The notes below the pieces were generated by a model. The model had not been told where the DNA came from and did not search any database. It worked only from the letters and a program-made list of their open reading frames with translations. DNA of 64,000 nt from Gammaproteobacteria bacterium RIFCSPHIGHO2_12_FULL_41_20. GTDB lineage: Bacteria; Pseudomonadota; Gammaproteobacteria; DSM-16500. The translations under genes were made by a program, and so were the position numbers. The DNA lies in NCBI GenBank assembly GCA_001801575.1, contig MGYC01000030.1, positions 1 through 64,000 of the forward strand, in the 5' to 3' direction. This document shows positions 48,922 to 57,571 of this stretch, in pieces. Numbering within the stretch: the stretch's first letter is position 1; each line of letters opens with the position of its first letter.

Positions 48922-49827
48922 ATGAGATCACACTTTCCTTTCGATGAACAATTAGCCAAATTAGAAAAACAAGAAAAAATGGAGCCAAATAAAAAACCGG
49001 CCCCCTCCTCAACAGCGCGTGTCCAACAGCACACCAACAAGGACCCGCTGCGTTTAGGTCTACTCTATTTCGACCAACAAAACCCTTACCATAGCTATAG
49101 AAAAGCACGCTATTGGCTTGGCTTAGCTGCAATGCAAAACCGTGTAGAAGCCTATTATCATTTAGGATTAATCTATCTCAATGGTTATGATATAGAGAAA
49201 AATGCAAAAAGTGCTATTTACTGGTTTCATCGTGCCGCACAACAAAACCACTTGGAATCGCAGCAACAGCTTGAAAAATTCCTTGATCCATCAGAGGCAC
49301 CTGCCACTCGTTTTCTAGCTGCGCTAGTTTTAAAGAAACCAGAGTTAATCATTCTATTACTAAGACATGACGATTTTATAAAATTTTGTTTCGCTTTCTT
49401 TGAAATACTTACCAAAAGCACGTGGGCAGCAACAGAAACAGAGCGCCAGAATTATTTACGCTGCTTGGATGAATGTTTTCGTTATCCTTTTATTATAGAT
49501 CAACTGCTTAACTATGCTAATACAGCCTATCAGACTACCCTTTCGTCTACACACTCAAGAAAATCTGCCTTTCAAGCCGCATTACGTTGGTATCGGCCTA
49601 TTTTAAATAATTTAGCCGCGCATAATAAAGACGCTTGGGAATTATATTTAAATAGACATGCATTGGCTCTAAAAGAAACCAAATTAAGTGCCTTGCTTAC
49701 AGACAAACATCTAAAGACGAATTTCTGGTCATCAAACAGGTCATTACAAAAAAAATATTCGCATGCCCAAAAAAAGATGCAAGAAGCGATTAGAACAGAA
49801 ACACATCGAACCTCTATGCCCTCTTAA
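48922..49827 (+). CDS. Sel1-repeat protein
   Basis: A 301-residue protein with a Sel1-like repeat pair in the N-terminal third: DPLRLGLLYFDQQNPYHSYR at about 41-60 and AYYHLGLIYLNGYDIEKNAK followed by SAIYWFHRAAQQ (about 77-107). These helical TPR-like repeats often mediate protein-protein contacts and are common in Legionellales effectors and exported factors. There is no signal peptide. The remaining 190 residues are helical and unrecognised. It sits on the plus strand between two leftward tRNA-modification genes and ends nine bases before mnmE. Confidence 0.7.
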   Translation: MRSHFPFDEQLAKLEKQEKMEPNKKPAPSSTARVQQHTNKDPLRLGLLYFDQQNPYHSYRKARYWLGLAAMQNRVEAYYHLGLIYLNGYDIEKNAKSAIYWFHRAAQQNHLESQQQLEKFLDPSEAPATRFLAALVLKKPELIILLLRHDDFIKFCFAFFEILTKSTWAATETERQNYLRCLDECFRYPFIIDQLLNYANTAYQTTLSSTHSRKSAFQAALRWYRPILNNLAAHNKDAWELYLNRHALALKETKLSALLTDKHLKTNFWSSNRSLQKKYSHAQKKMQEAIRTETHRTSMPS

Positions 49828-49836
49828 TTAATTATT

Positions 49837-51201
49837 TCATTTTCCTATGCAAAAACTGGAGAAAATCCGCGTTAATAAATCATTGCTAGTAAATTCACCG
49901 GTAATTTCATTAAGCGCTTGTTGCGCCTGACGTAATTCCTCTGCTAATAACTCTCCCGCTTGATGTTGTAGTTGTTGATAGCCGGTTTCTAATGCCGTCT
50001 TAGCGCGCGCTAAAGCATTCAGATGGCGACGACGAGCAAGAAACATGCCTTCCACTCTCTCCGCGTCTAACCCTGCATATTGAGTAATACAAGAACGTAA
50101 TAAATCGAGACCTTGTTGTTCCTTCACAGATAAAGACACGGTAATTATACCGTCTTTTTTTACGGATGGTGATTCGTTAAGCAAATCAATTTTGTTGCGA
50201 ATTAATATGACTTTCTTTGCTAAATCTTCCGTTATTTTGTATTGCCCTGTCACATAAATCGCGCCTCGTAATAACGAGGCTTCATGTCCAGCTCTCGCAT
50301 CCATAACATATAAAATCAAATCTGCCTTCTGCATTGCTTGTTGTGCACGACGAATGCCTTCTTGTTCAACAGTGTCTGCGCCATCACGTAATCCCGCAGT
50401 ATCTACAATATGAATAGGTAATCCATCCATTAAAATAGTTTCCCGCAATAAATCTCGCGTCGTGCCGGGAATATCTGTAACAATAGCCGTTTCTTGCCCG
50501 CTCAACCAATTTAGCAAGCTGGATTTACCCACATTTGGTTCGCCGATAATCGCTACGGTTAATCCTTCTTTTAATAAACACCCCTGTTGTGCTTTAGTTT
50601 GAATATCAGTTACGTGCGTAATAATCTGTAATAATTGGTTATGGATTTTTTCATCGGCTAAAAAATCAATTTCTTCTTCGGCAAAATCAATACTGGCTTC
50701 TACATACATACGCAAATAAATGATGGCTTCTACCAAGGTTTGAATTTTCTTAGAAAACTCGCCTTGTAAAGAACGCATTGCCAATTTGGCCGCTTGCTGT
50801 GAAGAGGCGTGAATGAGGTCCGCGACTGCTTCTGCTTGAGTTAAATCCATTTTGCCATTTAGAAATGCACGCTCTGAAAATTCCCCTGGCCTAGCTAAAC
50901 GCGCACCTAAGGATAAACAGCGTTGTAACAACAAATCTACCACCACCGGTCCGCCATGCCCTTGTAGCTCTAACACATCTTCGCCGGTAAAAGAGTGTGG
51001 ATGTGGGAAGTAAATCGCTATGCCTTCGTCAATAATGGCATTTTCCTCATCATAAAAAACCGTAGCGCTCGCTACACGTGGAGATAACTCACGTTTAACA
51101 ATGGCTTTCATGATAGGCAAGACGAAAGGACCAGAAATACGCACAATGGACACCCCACCATAACCAGGCGGAGTTGCTTGTGCAACAATGGTATCAATCA
51201 T
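49837..51201 (-). CDS. mnmE: tRNA modification GTPase MnmE
   Basis: A 454-residue GTPase (TrmE) working with MnmG at tRNA U34. The N-terminal domain begins DTIVAQATPPGYGGVSIVRI; the G domain has GEPNVGKSSLLNWLSG, DIPGTTRD, DTAGLRDGAD and RNKIDL; and the C-terminus ends in the catalytic FCIGK. I chose the ATG at 51201, by homology with E. coli; a GTG at 51225, which has AAGGG upstream, is an alternative. It lies close after yidC in the conserved rpmH-rnpA-yidD-yidC-mnmE block. Confidence 0.95.
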   Translation of the reverse strand: MIDTIVAQATPPGYGGVSIVRISGPFVLPIMKAIVKRELSPRVASATVFYDEENAIIDEGIAIYFPHPHSFTGEDVLELQGHGGPVVVDLLLQRCLSLGARLARPGEFSERAFLNGKMDLTQAEAVADLIHASSQQAAKLAMRSLQGEFSKKIQTLVEAIIYLRMYVEASIDFAEEEIDFLADEKIHNQLLQIITHVTDIQTKAQQGCLLKEGLTVAIIGEPNVGKSSLLNWLSGQETAIVTDIPGTTRDLLRETILMDGLPIHIVDTAGLRDGADTVEQEGIRRAQQAMQKADLILYVMDARAGHEASLLRGAIYVTGQYKITEDLAKKVILIRNKIDLLNESPSVKKDGIITVSLSVKEQQGLDLLRSCITQYAGLDAERVEGMFLARRRHLNALARAKTALETGYQQLQHQAGELLAEELRQAQQALNEITGEFTSNDLLTRIFSSFCIGK

Positions 51202-51230
51202 CACTTTATTTTCGTGCGGTAACACGAAAC

Positions 51231-52901
51231 TTACCCTTTGGCTTTCTTTACTCTTTCCTCTTTATCCATTTTATGCATGATATACCATTGTTGTAAGAAG
51301 GAAAGCGTATTATTTACAAACCAATATAACATTAATCCCGATGGGAAATTTAAAAATAACACAGTAAAGATCACCGGCATAAACATCATCACTTTGGCTT
51401 GCAATGGATCTGGTGGCGGTGGGTTTAAGCGTTGTTGTAAATACATAGAAACGCCCATTAACAACGGCAAAATATAATAAGGATCTTTTAGTGATAGATC
51501 TTGTATCCACAACATAAAGGGTGCTTGACGTAATTGTACGCTTTCCACTAAGACCCAATACAGGGCAATAAATACGGGGATTTGAATAAGAATAGGCAAA
51601 CACCCGCTCATTGGGTTTACTTTTTCTTGGCGATATAAATCTAATGTGGCTTGGGTAAATTTTTGTTTATCGTCTTTATACCGCTCTTTTAACGCTTCAA
51701 TGCGCGGTTGCAATTTTTTCATTGCACTCATAGACCGATAGCTTTTGGAAGAAAGATGATAAAACAGTAACTTGATAATAATGGTGACAAAAATAATAGA
51801 CCAACCCCAATTACCTACTAAATCATAAATTTTCTGCATCATCCAAAATAAAATGCCAGAAATAAACCAAAATATGCCGTAATCAATGGTTAATTGTAAG
51901 CCTGGCGCCGCTTGTTTTAATTTATCAGTGAGTGCCGGCCCACTGTATAAAGTCGCTTGCGTAGTAATGGAGCTACCCGGAGTTGCTATTAATTCCGGCC
52001 CTATCATACCTATTGTATATAATCCATTTGTTGTTACTTTAGAGTAATAATCCAACGTAGTATCTTTATGCGGAATCCATGCGCTAATAAAATAATGTTG
52101 AACCATAGCAGCCCAACCACCTTTTATAACTTGATTCACGCTACTTTCTTGCATATCTTTAAAGGTTATTTTCTGGAATGGCTTTTGGGGACTAGAAATT
52201 GCCGCACCAAAATAAGTAGAAAGATTAGCTAACCCTTGTGCATGTTCACTAGGAGCATTGGTACGCATTAATTGCGTGTATAAATGTCCTTGCCAGCTTT
52301 GCTTAGTTTGATTATCTACATTATACGCTACATTTATTTCATAACTATTACGTGTGAAAGTGAAGGTTTTGGTTATCTTCAATCCTTGATTATCTTGCCA
52401 ATACAAAGTAACTAATAAAGTATTTTCATTATTAGACAAGGCATATTCTGTTTGTTTGGTTGTGTAAATAGCTTGTCCTTTAGAGGTATCAGGGCCTATT
52501 TTGCTTAATAAACCACTTTCGGCTATATATTGAGTTTTTGCTTCATCATTTAATAAGATAAAAGGCGTATTGGAATCGAGTCGTTCTGGATATTTTAATA
52601 ATTTTAACCCAACAATATCCCCACCATGGGTATCCAAGGTAACATTTAGCGTATCCGTTGTAACATGAATTAATTTTCCCGTGGAAGCGGTAGGTAATGA
52701 AGGAGAAGAAATGGTTGGTTCAGCTATGGATTTTACCTCAGGAACATAAGTAGAAGGCATTGTAAAAGTGGTTTCTATTTTTGCTTGCGGAATATCTTGC
52801 TTAGGATGATCCAGACTCCAGGCTTGGTACAAAATAACACCAAGAAAAGCAAGAACAACATAGAGCGCTATACGTAAATAATCTAGTATGGTATCAATCA
52901 T
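51231..52901 (-). CDS. yidC: Membrane protein insertase YidC
   Basis: A 556-residue inner-membrane insertase. The N-terminal helix (ALYVVLAFLGVILYQAW) is followed by a large periplasmic domain (about 60-350) and the five-helix core, with GNWGWSIIFVTIIIKLLFY, the coiled-coil loop LQPRIEALKERYKDDKQK, and NPMSGCLPILIQIPVFIALY. The C-terminal tail (MDKEERVKKAKG) is basic, as in the family. It inserts membrane proteins alone or with Sec. It is 165 bases from yidD; the gap contains repeat fragments. Confidence 0.96.
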   Translation of the reverse strand: MIDTILDYLRIALYVVLAFLGVILYQAWSLDHPKQDIPQAKIETTFTMPSTYVPEVKSIAEPTISSPSLPTASTGKLIHVTTDTLNVTLDTHGGDIVGLKLLKYPERLDSNTPFILLNDEAKTQYIAESGLLSKIGPDTSKGQAIYTTKQTEYALSNNENTLLVTLYWQDNQGLKITKTFTFTRNSYEINVAYNVDNQTKQSWQGHLYTQLMRTNAPSEHAQGLANLSTYFGAAISSPQKPFQKITFKDMQESSVNQVIKGGWAAMVQHYFISAWIPHKDTTLDYYSKVTTNGLYTIGMIGPELIATPGSSITTQATLYSGPALTDKLKQAAPGLQLTIDYGIFWFISGILFWMMQKIYDLVGNWGWSIIFVTIIIKLLFYHLSSKSYRSMSAMKKLQPRIEALKERYKDDKQKFTQATLDLYRQEKVNPMSGCLPILIQIPVFIALYWVLVESVQLRQAPFMLWIQDLSLKDPYYILPLLMGVSMYLQQRLNPPPPDPLQAKVMMFMPVIFTVLFLNFPSGLMLYWFVNNTLSFLQQWYIMHKMDKEERVKKAKG

Positions 52902-53066
52902 AATTATCTCTTTTATTAAAATTCCGATCTATATGAGTATCTTTTATCAGGAATTCCCGTTGAAGTAGCGTCCTTGCGCGCCCTGCGCTTTTTGCAAGGC
53001 ACGGCAATTCAGTTTTTGTCCTGTACAGAGAAACAGACCCTAAGATTGAGGATAATAAAAACACCT
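52902..53066. other. Gap between yidD and yidC with repeat remnants
   Basis: These genes are usually packed tightly, but here 165 bases separate them. The segment holds CAGGAATTCCCG (52948-52959), resembling an end of the 15.2-kb repeat; a GC-rich stretch near 52970-53010 with TGCGCGCCCTGCGC; and AACAGACCCTA (53032-53042), an end of the palindrome family. No ORF or RNA gene is visible. It seems to be a scar of one or more repeat insertions. Confidence 0.5.
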
Positions 53067-53303
53067 TTATTTTTTCGGAACTGGGTCAGAACCACCTTTG
53101 CACCAGGGATGGCAACGAGATAATCGATATATAATAAGAAAAATCCCTTTTATCCATCCCTGACGTTCAATCGCTTCAATCGCATAAGAAGAACAAGAAG
53201 GATAAAACCGGCAATGTTGCCCTATTAAAGGTCGTAACATCCATTGATAAGATTGAATAAAAAAAATTAGAATTACTGTGATAGAGCGATTAATTTTTTC
53301 CAT
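53067..53303 (-). CDS. yidD: Membrane protein insertion efficiency factor YidD
   Basis: A 78-residue protein with the family signature CRFYPSCSSYAIEAIERQG and the preceding SYQWMLRPLIGQHC. It has an amphipathic/hydrophobic N-terminus and is bound to the inner membrane, where it aids YidC insertion. It overlaps rnpA by 31 bases, as in many bacteria. The three conserved Cys of the motif are intact, and the C-terminus is short. Confidence 0.95.
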   Translation of the reverse strand: MEKINRSITVILIFFIQSYQWMLRPLIGQHCRFYPSCSSYAIEAIERQGWIKGIFLIIYRLSRCHPWCKGGSDPVPKK

Positions 53304-53623
53304 AATTTATCGATAATTTCTCGTAGTTTTTTTTTATCCTTAATTCCCTCTCCAGACCTAACAATAACTACCACATCCATAGCAGGCAGCAGAGATTGGT
53401 TCAAACGAAAACTTTCGCGGATAATACGTTTTATCCTATTTCTAAGAATCGCTTGTCTGGCTACACGTTTACTTATAGCAACACCAAGCCTGGTTGTAAG
53501 TTTATCATTTTCTTGGTAAATCGCTACTAAATTCTCACAACTAACTTTCTTAGAGTTGCTCAGTACCGATTGAAAATCTTTATTTTTTTTAAGTCGTTGA
53601 TAATGTTGCAACTTATACTGCAA
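53273..53623 (-). CDS. rnpA: Ribonuclease P protein component
   Basis: A 116-residue basic protein that with the RNA component trims the 5' end of tRNA precursors. The RNR signature [13 protein letters not shown] is present near 60-72, as is [13 protein letters not shown]. The start overlaps rpmH by 11 bases, and its end overlaps yidD by 31 bases, the usual arrangement. The ATG gives [17 protein letters not shown], fitting the family. Confidence 0.95.
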   Translation of the reverse strand: MQYKLQHYQRLKKNKDFQSVLSNSKKVSCENLVAIYQENDKLTTRLGVAISKRVARQAILRNRIKRIIRESFRLNQSLLPAMDVVVIVRSGEGIKDKKKLREIIDKLWKKLIALSQ

Positions 53624-53747
53624 GCCGTGCTCGACCTTTAGCGCGACGTCGACTTAATACTATACGGCCATTTTTGGTAGCCATTCTTGCACGAAACCCG
53701 TGAGTTCTTTTTCTTTTAATGTTACTTGGTTGAAATGTTCTTTTCAT
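53613..53747 (-). CDS. rpmH: 50S ribosomal protein L34
   Basis: A 44-residue highly basic protein: [20 protein letters not shown] and ending GRARLAV, a full-length L34. It starts at the ATG at 53747 and overlaps rnpA by 11 bases. It is the first gene of the rpmH-rnpA-yidD-yidC-mnmE block. In many gammaproteobacteria oriC and dnaA lie just beyond its promoter; here transposase scars and an origin-like region come next, not dnaA. Confidence 0.97.
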   Translation of the reverse strand: MKRTFQPSNIKRKRTHGFRARMATKNGRIVLSRRRAKGRARLAV

Positions 53748-53842
53748 GATTAAAAACTCTAAAAATGTTTTATATAAAATAGATGGTTATCTTAAAAAAG
53801 ACGCGAACGGATGTCAACTAGTTGTTATTTATGTGTAGCTGA

Positions 53843-53882
53843 CACATGATTTGTCCGGATTTGTAGCACATGATTTGTCCGG
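53843..53882. repeat. Direct repeat from a lost insertion sequence
   Basis: CACATGATTTGTCCGG occurs twice, at 53843-53858 and 53867-53882, separated by eight bases. It lies 46 bases before the transposase remnant below, where terminal repeats of that element would be. No matching inverted end is seen downstream. Confidence 0.6.
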
Positions 53883-53928
53883 TTTTATAAGCTATTGAGT
53901 GAACTCAAGAAACGGAGGTCACCAGTAG

Positions 53929-54027
53929 ATGAAACGGACGGAATTGCTACAGGAGATTCGGAAAATGAGATTTGAAGAAACCTATCGAGCGTGGACGGAA
54001 AAGCGTTTAACCCAAGAAGTGATCTAG
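53929..54027 (+). pseudogene. N-terminal remnant of an ISNCY/IS481-like transposase
   Basis: A 32-residue frame (starts MKRTELLQEIRKMRFEETYR and continues AWTEKRLTQE), preceded by GGAGG, is the N-terminus of a family of integrase-core transposases that recognise MRFEEAYxxWxxxRLTQEEAA. It stops at once with GTGATCTAG where the helix-turn-helix should continue. The catalytic part is not found. It is an old deleted insertion beside the presumed origin. Confidence 0.7.
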
Positions 54028-54078
54028 CCCTGCTTCAGTAGACACGTAAACTTGATAAACCACTAGTCAACTAAAGAG

Positions 54079-54177
54079 ATGTTAGAAATAACAAGATCGG
54101 TAAGAAAATATACAAAATGGTTTAAACAAGAAGCGATTAATTTAGCCTTAAAATCGCCTTTTATCGTTAACATGTAA
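54079..54177 (+). pseudogene. Remnant of an IS3-family orfA
   Basis: A 32-residue frame from ATG 54079 contains KYTKWFKQEAINLALKSP, which matches the orfA N-terminal motif (YSxEFKxEAVxLALxS) of IS3 elements. It then ends FIVNM and TAA. No orfB is present. It differs from the preceding remnant, so two insertion events affected this place. Confidence 0.6.
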
Positions 54178-54179
54178 AC

Positions 54180-54567
54180 TAAAAACCGGGAATTTCTATG
54201 TGTGACTAACACTAGTTGTCATTTATTTTCAATATAACATTAAATTATCTTTTTATTTTTGATTGCTGTTATTACACAAGGGCTTTTTTGTGGAATACTT
54301 TGAAAAATAATTAATATTCAATAACTTGCGTTATTTATATCCTGTGGAAAACTTTTGGATATGGTGCTTTCTTATAAGTAAGGGTGTTGATAAAAATGAG
54401 GAATATTTTCTTTCAATAGGTTATCCACAGGGTTAACTAAAGTAGTTCACAGTGTTTGATCTAGGTTCCATCATTAAATTTGATCACGATTAAGCCAGGA
54501 ATTCGCACCCAACTGCCGTTTCTAGGTTTAAAATACTTGCAATCTGAGCGCTAGGAGGACAAATTCA
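54180..54567. other. Candidate replication origin (oriC)
   Basis: An AT-rich stretch (54210-54340) is followed by DnaA boxes: TGTGGAAAA (complement of TTTTCCACA) at 54343-54351 and a perfect TTATCCACA at 54421-54429, with two weaker ones (near 54290, TGTGGAATA). It is next to rpmH, where the origin lies in Pseudomonas and others, and gene direction diverges around it. Only two good boxes are visible, so a compact origin is proposed rather than proved. The last 40 bases (54540-54567) hold AGGAGG, the folC ribosome site. Confidence 0.6.
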
Positions 54568-55839
54568 GTGAATCGTTGTACTAGGTTTATTATACCCATG
54601 CAATTTTCTACACTTAATGAATGGCTGACTTTTATTTCCTCAATTCATACCACTGAGATTGATTTAACTTTGGCTCGCGTGAGTAAAGTAGCGAAACAAT
54701 TGCGCATTCTTCAACCAGCTTGCCCAGTTATTATTGTGGGAGGGACAAATGGTAAAGGCTCAACAGTTAAAGGCTTAGAGTCCATTTATTTAACAGCTGG
54801 TTATAAGGTGGGGACGTTTACTTCCCCATTTTTATTTCAATTTAATGAACAAATTCGCATTCAAGGAAAGGACGCACAAGACAAAGTCATTTGTGATGCA
54901 TTTTTTCAAATTGAAGCTGCGCGTGGAAGTATTTCTCTTACTCCTTTTGAGTTTCATACCCTGGCTGCTTTGTTTATTTTTACCCAACAAAATTTAGATA
55001 TATGGATATTGGAAGTAGGGTTAGGCGGTCGTTTGGATGCTGTTAACATTATCAATGCGGATATTGCTATTGTAACAACCGTGGCTATGGATCATATAGA
55101 TTATTTAGGATCTACCCGAGAAGAGATAGGTTGGGAAAAAGCGGGTATTTTTCGCGAAAATAAAGCCGCTCTATGTGGCGATTTTAATCCACCTAAATCC
55201 TTAATGAATTATGCTGAAAAAATCGGTGCGCCATTATTTTTTCAAGGTACGGATTTTCGTTATCGAGAAGAAACGACGCATTGGTCTTGGCAGTGGCAAG
55301 ATACATATTATGACATTTTGCCATTTTCTATTCTTGCGACGCAAAATATGTCTACGGTGTTAATGGCAATTACTTTGTTGCAACAACAATTAATAGTACC
55401 GCAACAAGCTATCCAATCAGGATTGATGACTACTAAATTGACTGGACGTCAAGAAATTGTTTCTGGGCCAATAACACATATTTATGATGTATCACATAAC
55501 CCAGCGGCAATAGCTTTTTTAGCGCAGCGGTTAATGCAACTACCTTGTATTGGAAAAACGCATGCAGTTTTCTCTATGTTAAGTGATAAAGATCTTGTGG
55601 CTAGCTTATATGAAATCGCTTTGCATATTGATCAATGGTATGTCGGACAAATTTCCCATCAACGCGGAGCTGTATTAGCTATGCTACAAGTTGGATTCCA
55701 GCAGGCCAGCTTAATAGAAAAGACCGATTTTTTTACTACCCTCTCTATGGCGTATCAAGCCGCCTTACAAAAAGCGCAGCCTGGCGATCGAATAGTTATT
55801 TTTGGCTCATTCCATACTGTGGCAGAGGTGTATACATAA
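54568..55839 (+). CDS. folC: Dihydrofolate synthase/folylpolyglutamate synthase
   Basis: A 423-residue Mur-ligase-family enzyme adding glutamate to dihydropteroate and folates. The P-loop VGGTNGKGSTVKGLESIYL is near 58-76; LEVGLGGRLDAVN, DHIDYLGSTREEIGWEKAGI and DVSHNPAAI are the other signatures. The GTG at 54568 has an AGGAGG eight bases upstream and is the likely start; an ATG at 54598 (MQFSTLNEW) is possible. It converges with the folKP gene, with eight bases between the stops. Confidence 0.94.
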   Translation: MNRCTRFIIPMQFSTLNEWLTFISSIHTTEIDLTLARVSKVAKQLRILQPACPVIIVGGTNGKGSTVKGLESIYLTAGYKVGTFTSPFLFQFNEQIRIQGKDAQDKVICDAFFQIEAARGSISLTPFEFHTLAALFIFTQQNLDIWILEVGLGGRLDAVNIINADIAIVTTVAMDHIDYLGSTREEIGWEKAGIFRENKAALCGDFNPPKSLMNYAEKIGAPLFFQGTDFRYREETTHWSWQWQDTYYDILPFSILATQNMSTVLMAITLLQQQLIVPQQAIQSGLMTTKLTGRQEIVSGPITHIYDVSHNPAAIAFLAQRLMQLPCIGKTHAVFSMLSDKDLVASLYEIALHIDQWYVGQISHQRGAVLAMLQVGFQQASLIEKTDFFTTLSMAYQAALQKAQPGDRIVIFGSFHTVAEVYT

Positions 55840-55847
55840 GCATCCTC

Positions 55848-57176
55848 TCAAGCTAATGCTTTCACCACCTTTAGCCCCCGTGCGCACATATCAACGTTAT
55901 GCACGCGCAAATAATCTACCCCTTGATCTGCCAGGTAGAGCGTAATAGCCATGGTTTCAATATCACGCTCACCAATAGGGCGCGCCGTAAATAATTGCAT
56001 GAAAGATTTACGCGAATGCCCAATCAATAGACGAGTTCCTAATGATTTAAAGTGGCGAATGTGTTTTAACAACACGAGGGATTGATAGGCTGTTTTACCA
56101 AAACCAATGCCCACGTCTAAAACTACTCTATTTGATGCTATTCCTGCTTGCTCTAATTCGGCGATTTTATTTTTTCCCCATTGATATAAAAAGTCGACAG
56201 GATCTTGATGGAGAGGAATGGTTTGCTTAGGATCAACAGGCACGGTGATATGGTGCATAACCACGCAATCTACACTTGACTCAGCAATACATTGACACAT
56301 GTTGGGATGAGTTAACCCAGTTACATCATTAATCCAATTGACCCCAGCAGCGATAGCTTTCTTCGCTGTTTCTGCATGGCGAGTATCCACACTAATTTTA
56401 GGTTGTAGTAAAGCGAATAATGATGGATCTTTTAATGCCGAGAGTATGGGTTCTAATCGTTGCCATTCCTCTTGATGATTTAAGGGGTGATGCGCATTTG
56501 GCCGAGTTGATTCTGCACCTACATCAATAATTTCTGCTCCTGAAGCAACAAGACATTGAGCATGTTCTAACGCTTTTTCAATATCGAGATAATTTCCACC
56601 ATCGGAGAAAGAATCGGGTGTGACATTTAGCACGCCAACCAATTGAGAAGTGTCTATACGATGCGGAATTTGTCGAGTATGTAGTGGGGCTTCACCGGTA
56701 AATCGCGATCCCCATAGAGCAACTATTTCTGCCGCAGACTGTTGATAGGTAGGGTGTATCCATTCTGGGGCAACATCAGCCAATGGCCACAAAGCAAATG
56801 GTCGCATTGATAAGTCGCGATGCGGCAAAGTAAGACGATCATCGTGATATATCATGCTATCCCAAGCGAGAATATCGATATCTATTACACGCGGACCCCA
56901 GTGGCGCTTCTCTGGTTTACGACCTATGCTGTGTTCTATGGATTTTATATGCGTAAGCAGTTCCAGAGGAGAAAGTGGTGTATGACAGCGTAAGGCTAAA
57001 TTAATGTAAGGCTGATCCCAGGATGAAGGCGCGTTTTCAGGCAGTAAAGCATCGGAAATGTAAAGTGGCGAAACTTGTTCTACTGTTATGTTAGAAATGC
57101 GTTTAATTGCTAGTAGTGCTTGACGTAAGTGCGCAAGCCTATCCCCCAAGTTAGATCCTAATCCTAATATTACCAT
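55848..57176 (-). CDS. folKP: Fused HPPK-DHPS (FolK-FolP)
   Basis: A 442-residue bifunctional folate enzyme. Residues 1-150 are the pyrophosphokinase HPPK (ILGLGSNLGDRLAHLRQAL; RHWGPRVIDIDILAW; LPHRDLSMRPFAL). From about 178 to the end is dihydropteroate synthase (LVGVLNVTPDSFSDGGNYLD; EIIDVGAESTRP; DVGIGFGKT; GHSRKSF). The two are joined by a linker of about 25 residues. The fusion occurs in Francisella and some Legionellales relatives; E. coli has them apart. It is five bases after folB in a leftward operon. Confidence 0.94.
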   Translation of the reverse strand: MVILGLGSNLGDRLAHLRQALLAIKRISNITVEQVSPLYISDALLPENAPSSWDQPYINLALRCHTPLSPLELLTHIKSIEHSIGRKPEKRHWGPRVIDIDILAWDSMIYHDDRLTLPHRDLSMRPFALWPLADVAPEWIHPTYQQSAAEIVALWGSRFTGEAPLHTRQIPHRIDTSQLVGVLNVTPDSFSDGGNYLDIEKALEHAQCLVASGAEIIDVGAESTRPNAHHPLNHQEEWQRLEPILSALKDPSLFALLQPKISVDTRHAETAKKAIAAGVNWINDVTGLTHPNMCQCIAESSVDCVVMHHITVPVDPKQTIPLHQDPVDFLYQWGKNKIAELEQAGIASNRVVLDVGIGFGKTAYQSLVLLKHIRHFKSLGTRLLIGHSRKSFMQLFTARPIGERDIETMAITLYLADQGVDYLRVHNVDMCARGLKVVKALA

Positions 57177-57181
57177 GCGTT

Positions 57182-57571
57182 TTATCCATCCTCGTAGTAA
57201 AACGTCACCCCATTCTGCAAATCAGGTACTGTCGAAGGATACTTGGTAATTGCAACGCCTATTTTTACAGGCTGTGAGATGACATTTTTTATTATGTTAT
57301 AAATTTCGTAAGCCAAATGTTCAACTAAACGGCAGTGTCGGAGGTTAATTTCCTCGCGAATAGTTGCTGCTAGTTTCGCATAACAAAATGTATCTGCTAA
57401 TTGATCTGTTTTGCAAGCGTTCGGTGGTTGTGGAAACTCAAGCGTTATATCCAGGTGAATTAATTGCTTGCGTAAACGTTCATCTTTAGGCCAGCCGAAA
57501 TAAATATTTAATTTTAATCCATTAATGGATAAACGTGTTTTTACCGTAGATTTTTTATGTGTTGCGCTCAT
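57182..57571 (-). CDS. folB: Dihydroneopterin aldolase
   Basis: A 129-residue FolB-family aldolase. It has the T-fold signatures IHLDITLEFP, ATIREEINLRHCRLVEHLAYEIYNII and KIGVAITKYP. It cleaves dihydroneopterin to the HPPK substrate, so it feeds the next gene. The N-terminus overlaps the aldo/keto reductase by four bases (57568-57571), and it ends five bases before folKP. Confidence 0.9.
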   Translation of the reverse strand: MSATHKKSTVKTRLSINGLKLNIYFGWPKDERLRKQLIHLDITLEFPQPPNACKTDQLADTFCYAKLAATIREEINLRHCRLVEHLAYEIYNIIKNVISQPVKIGVAITKYPSTVPDLQNGVTFYYEDG

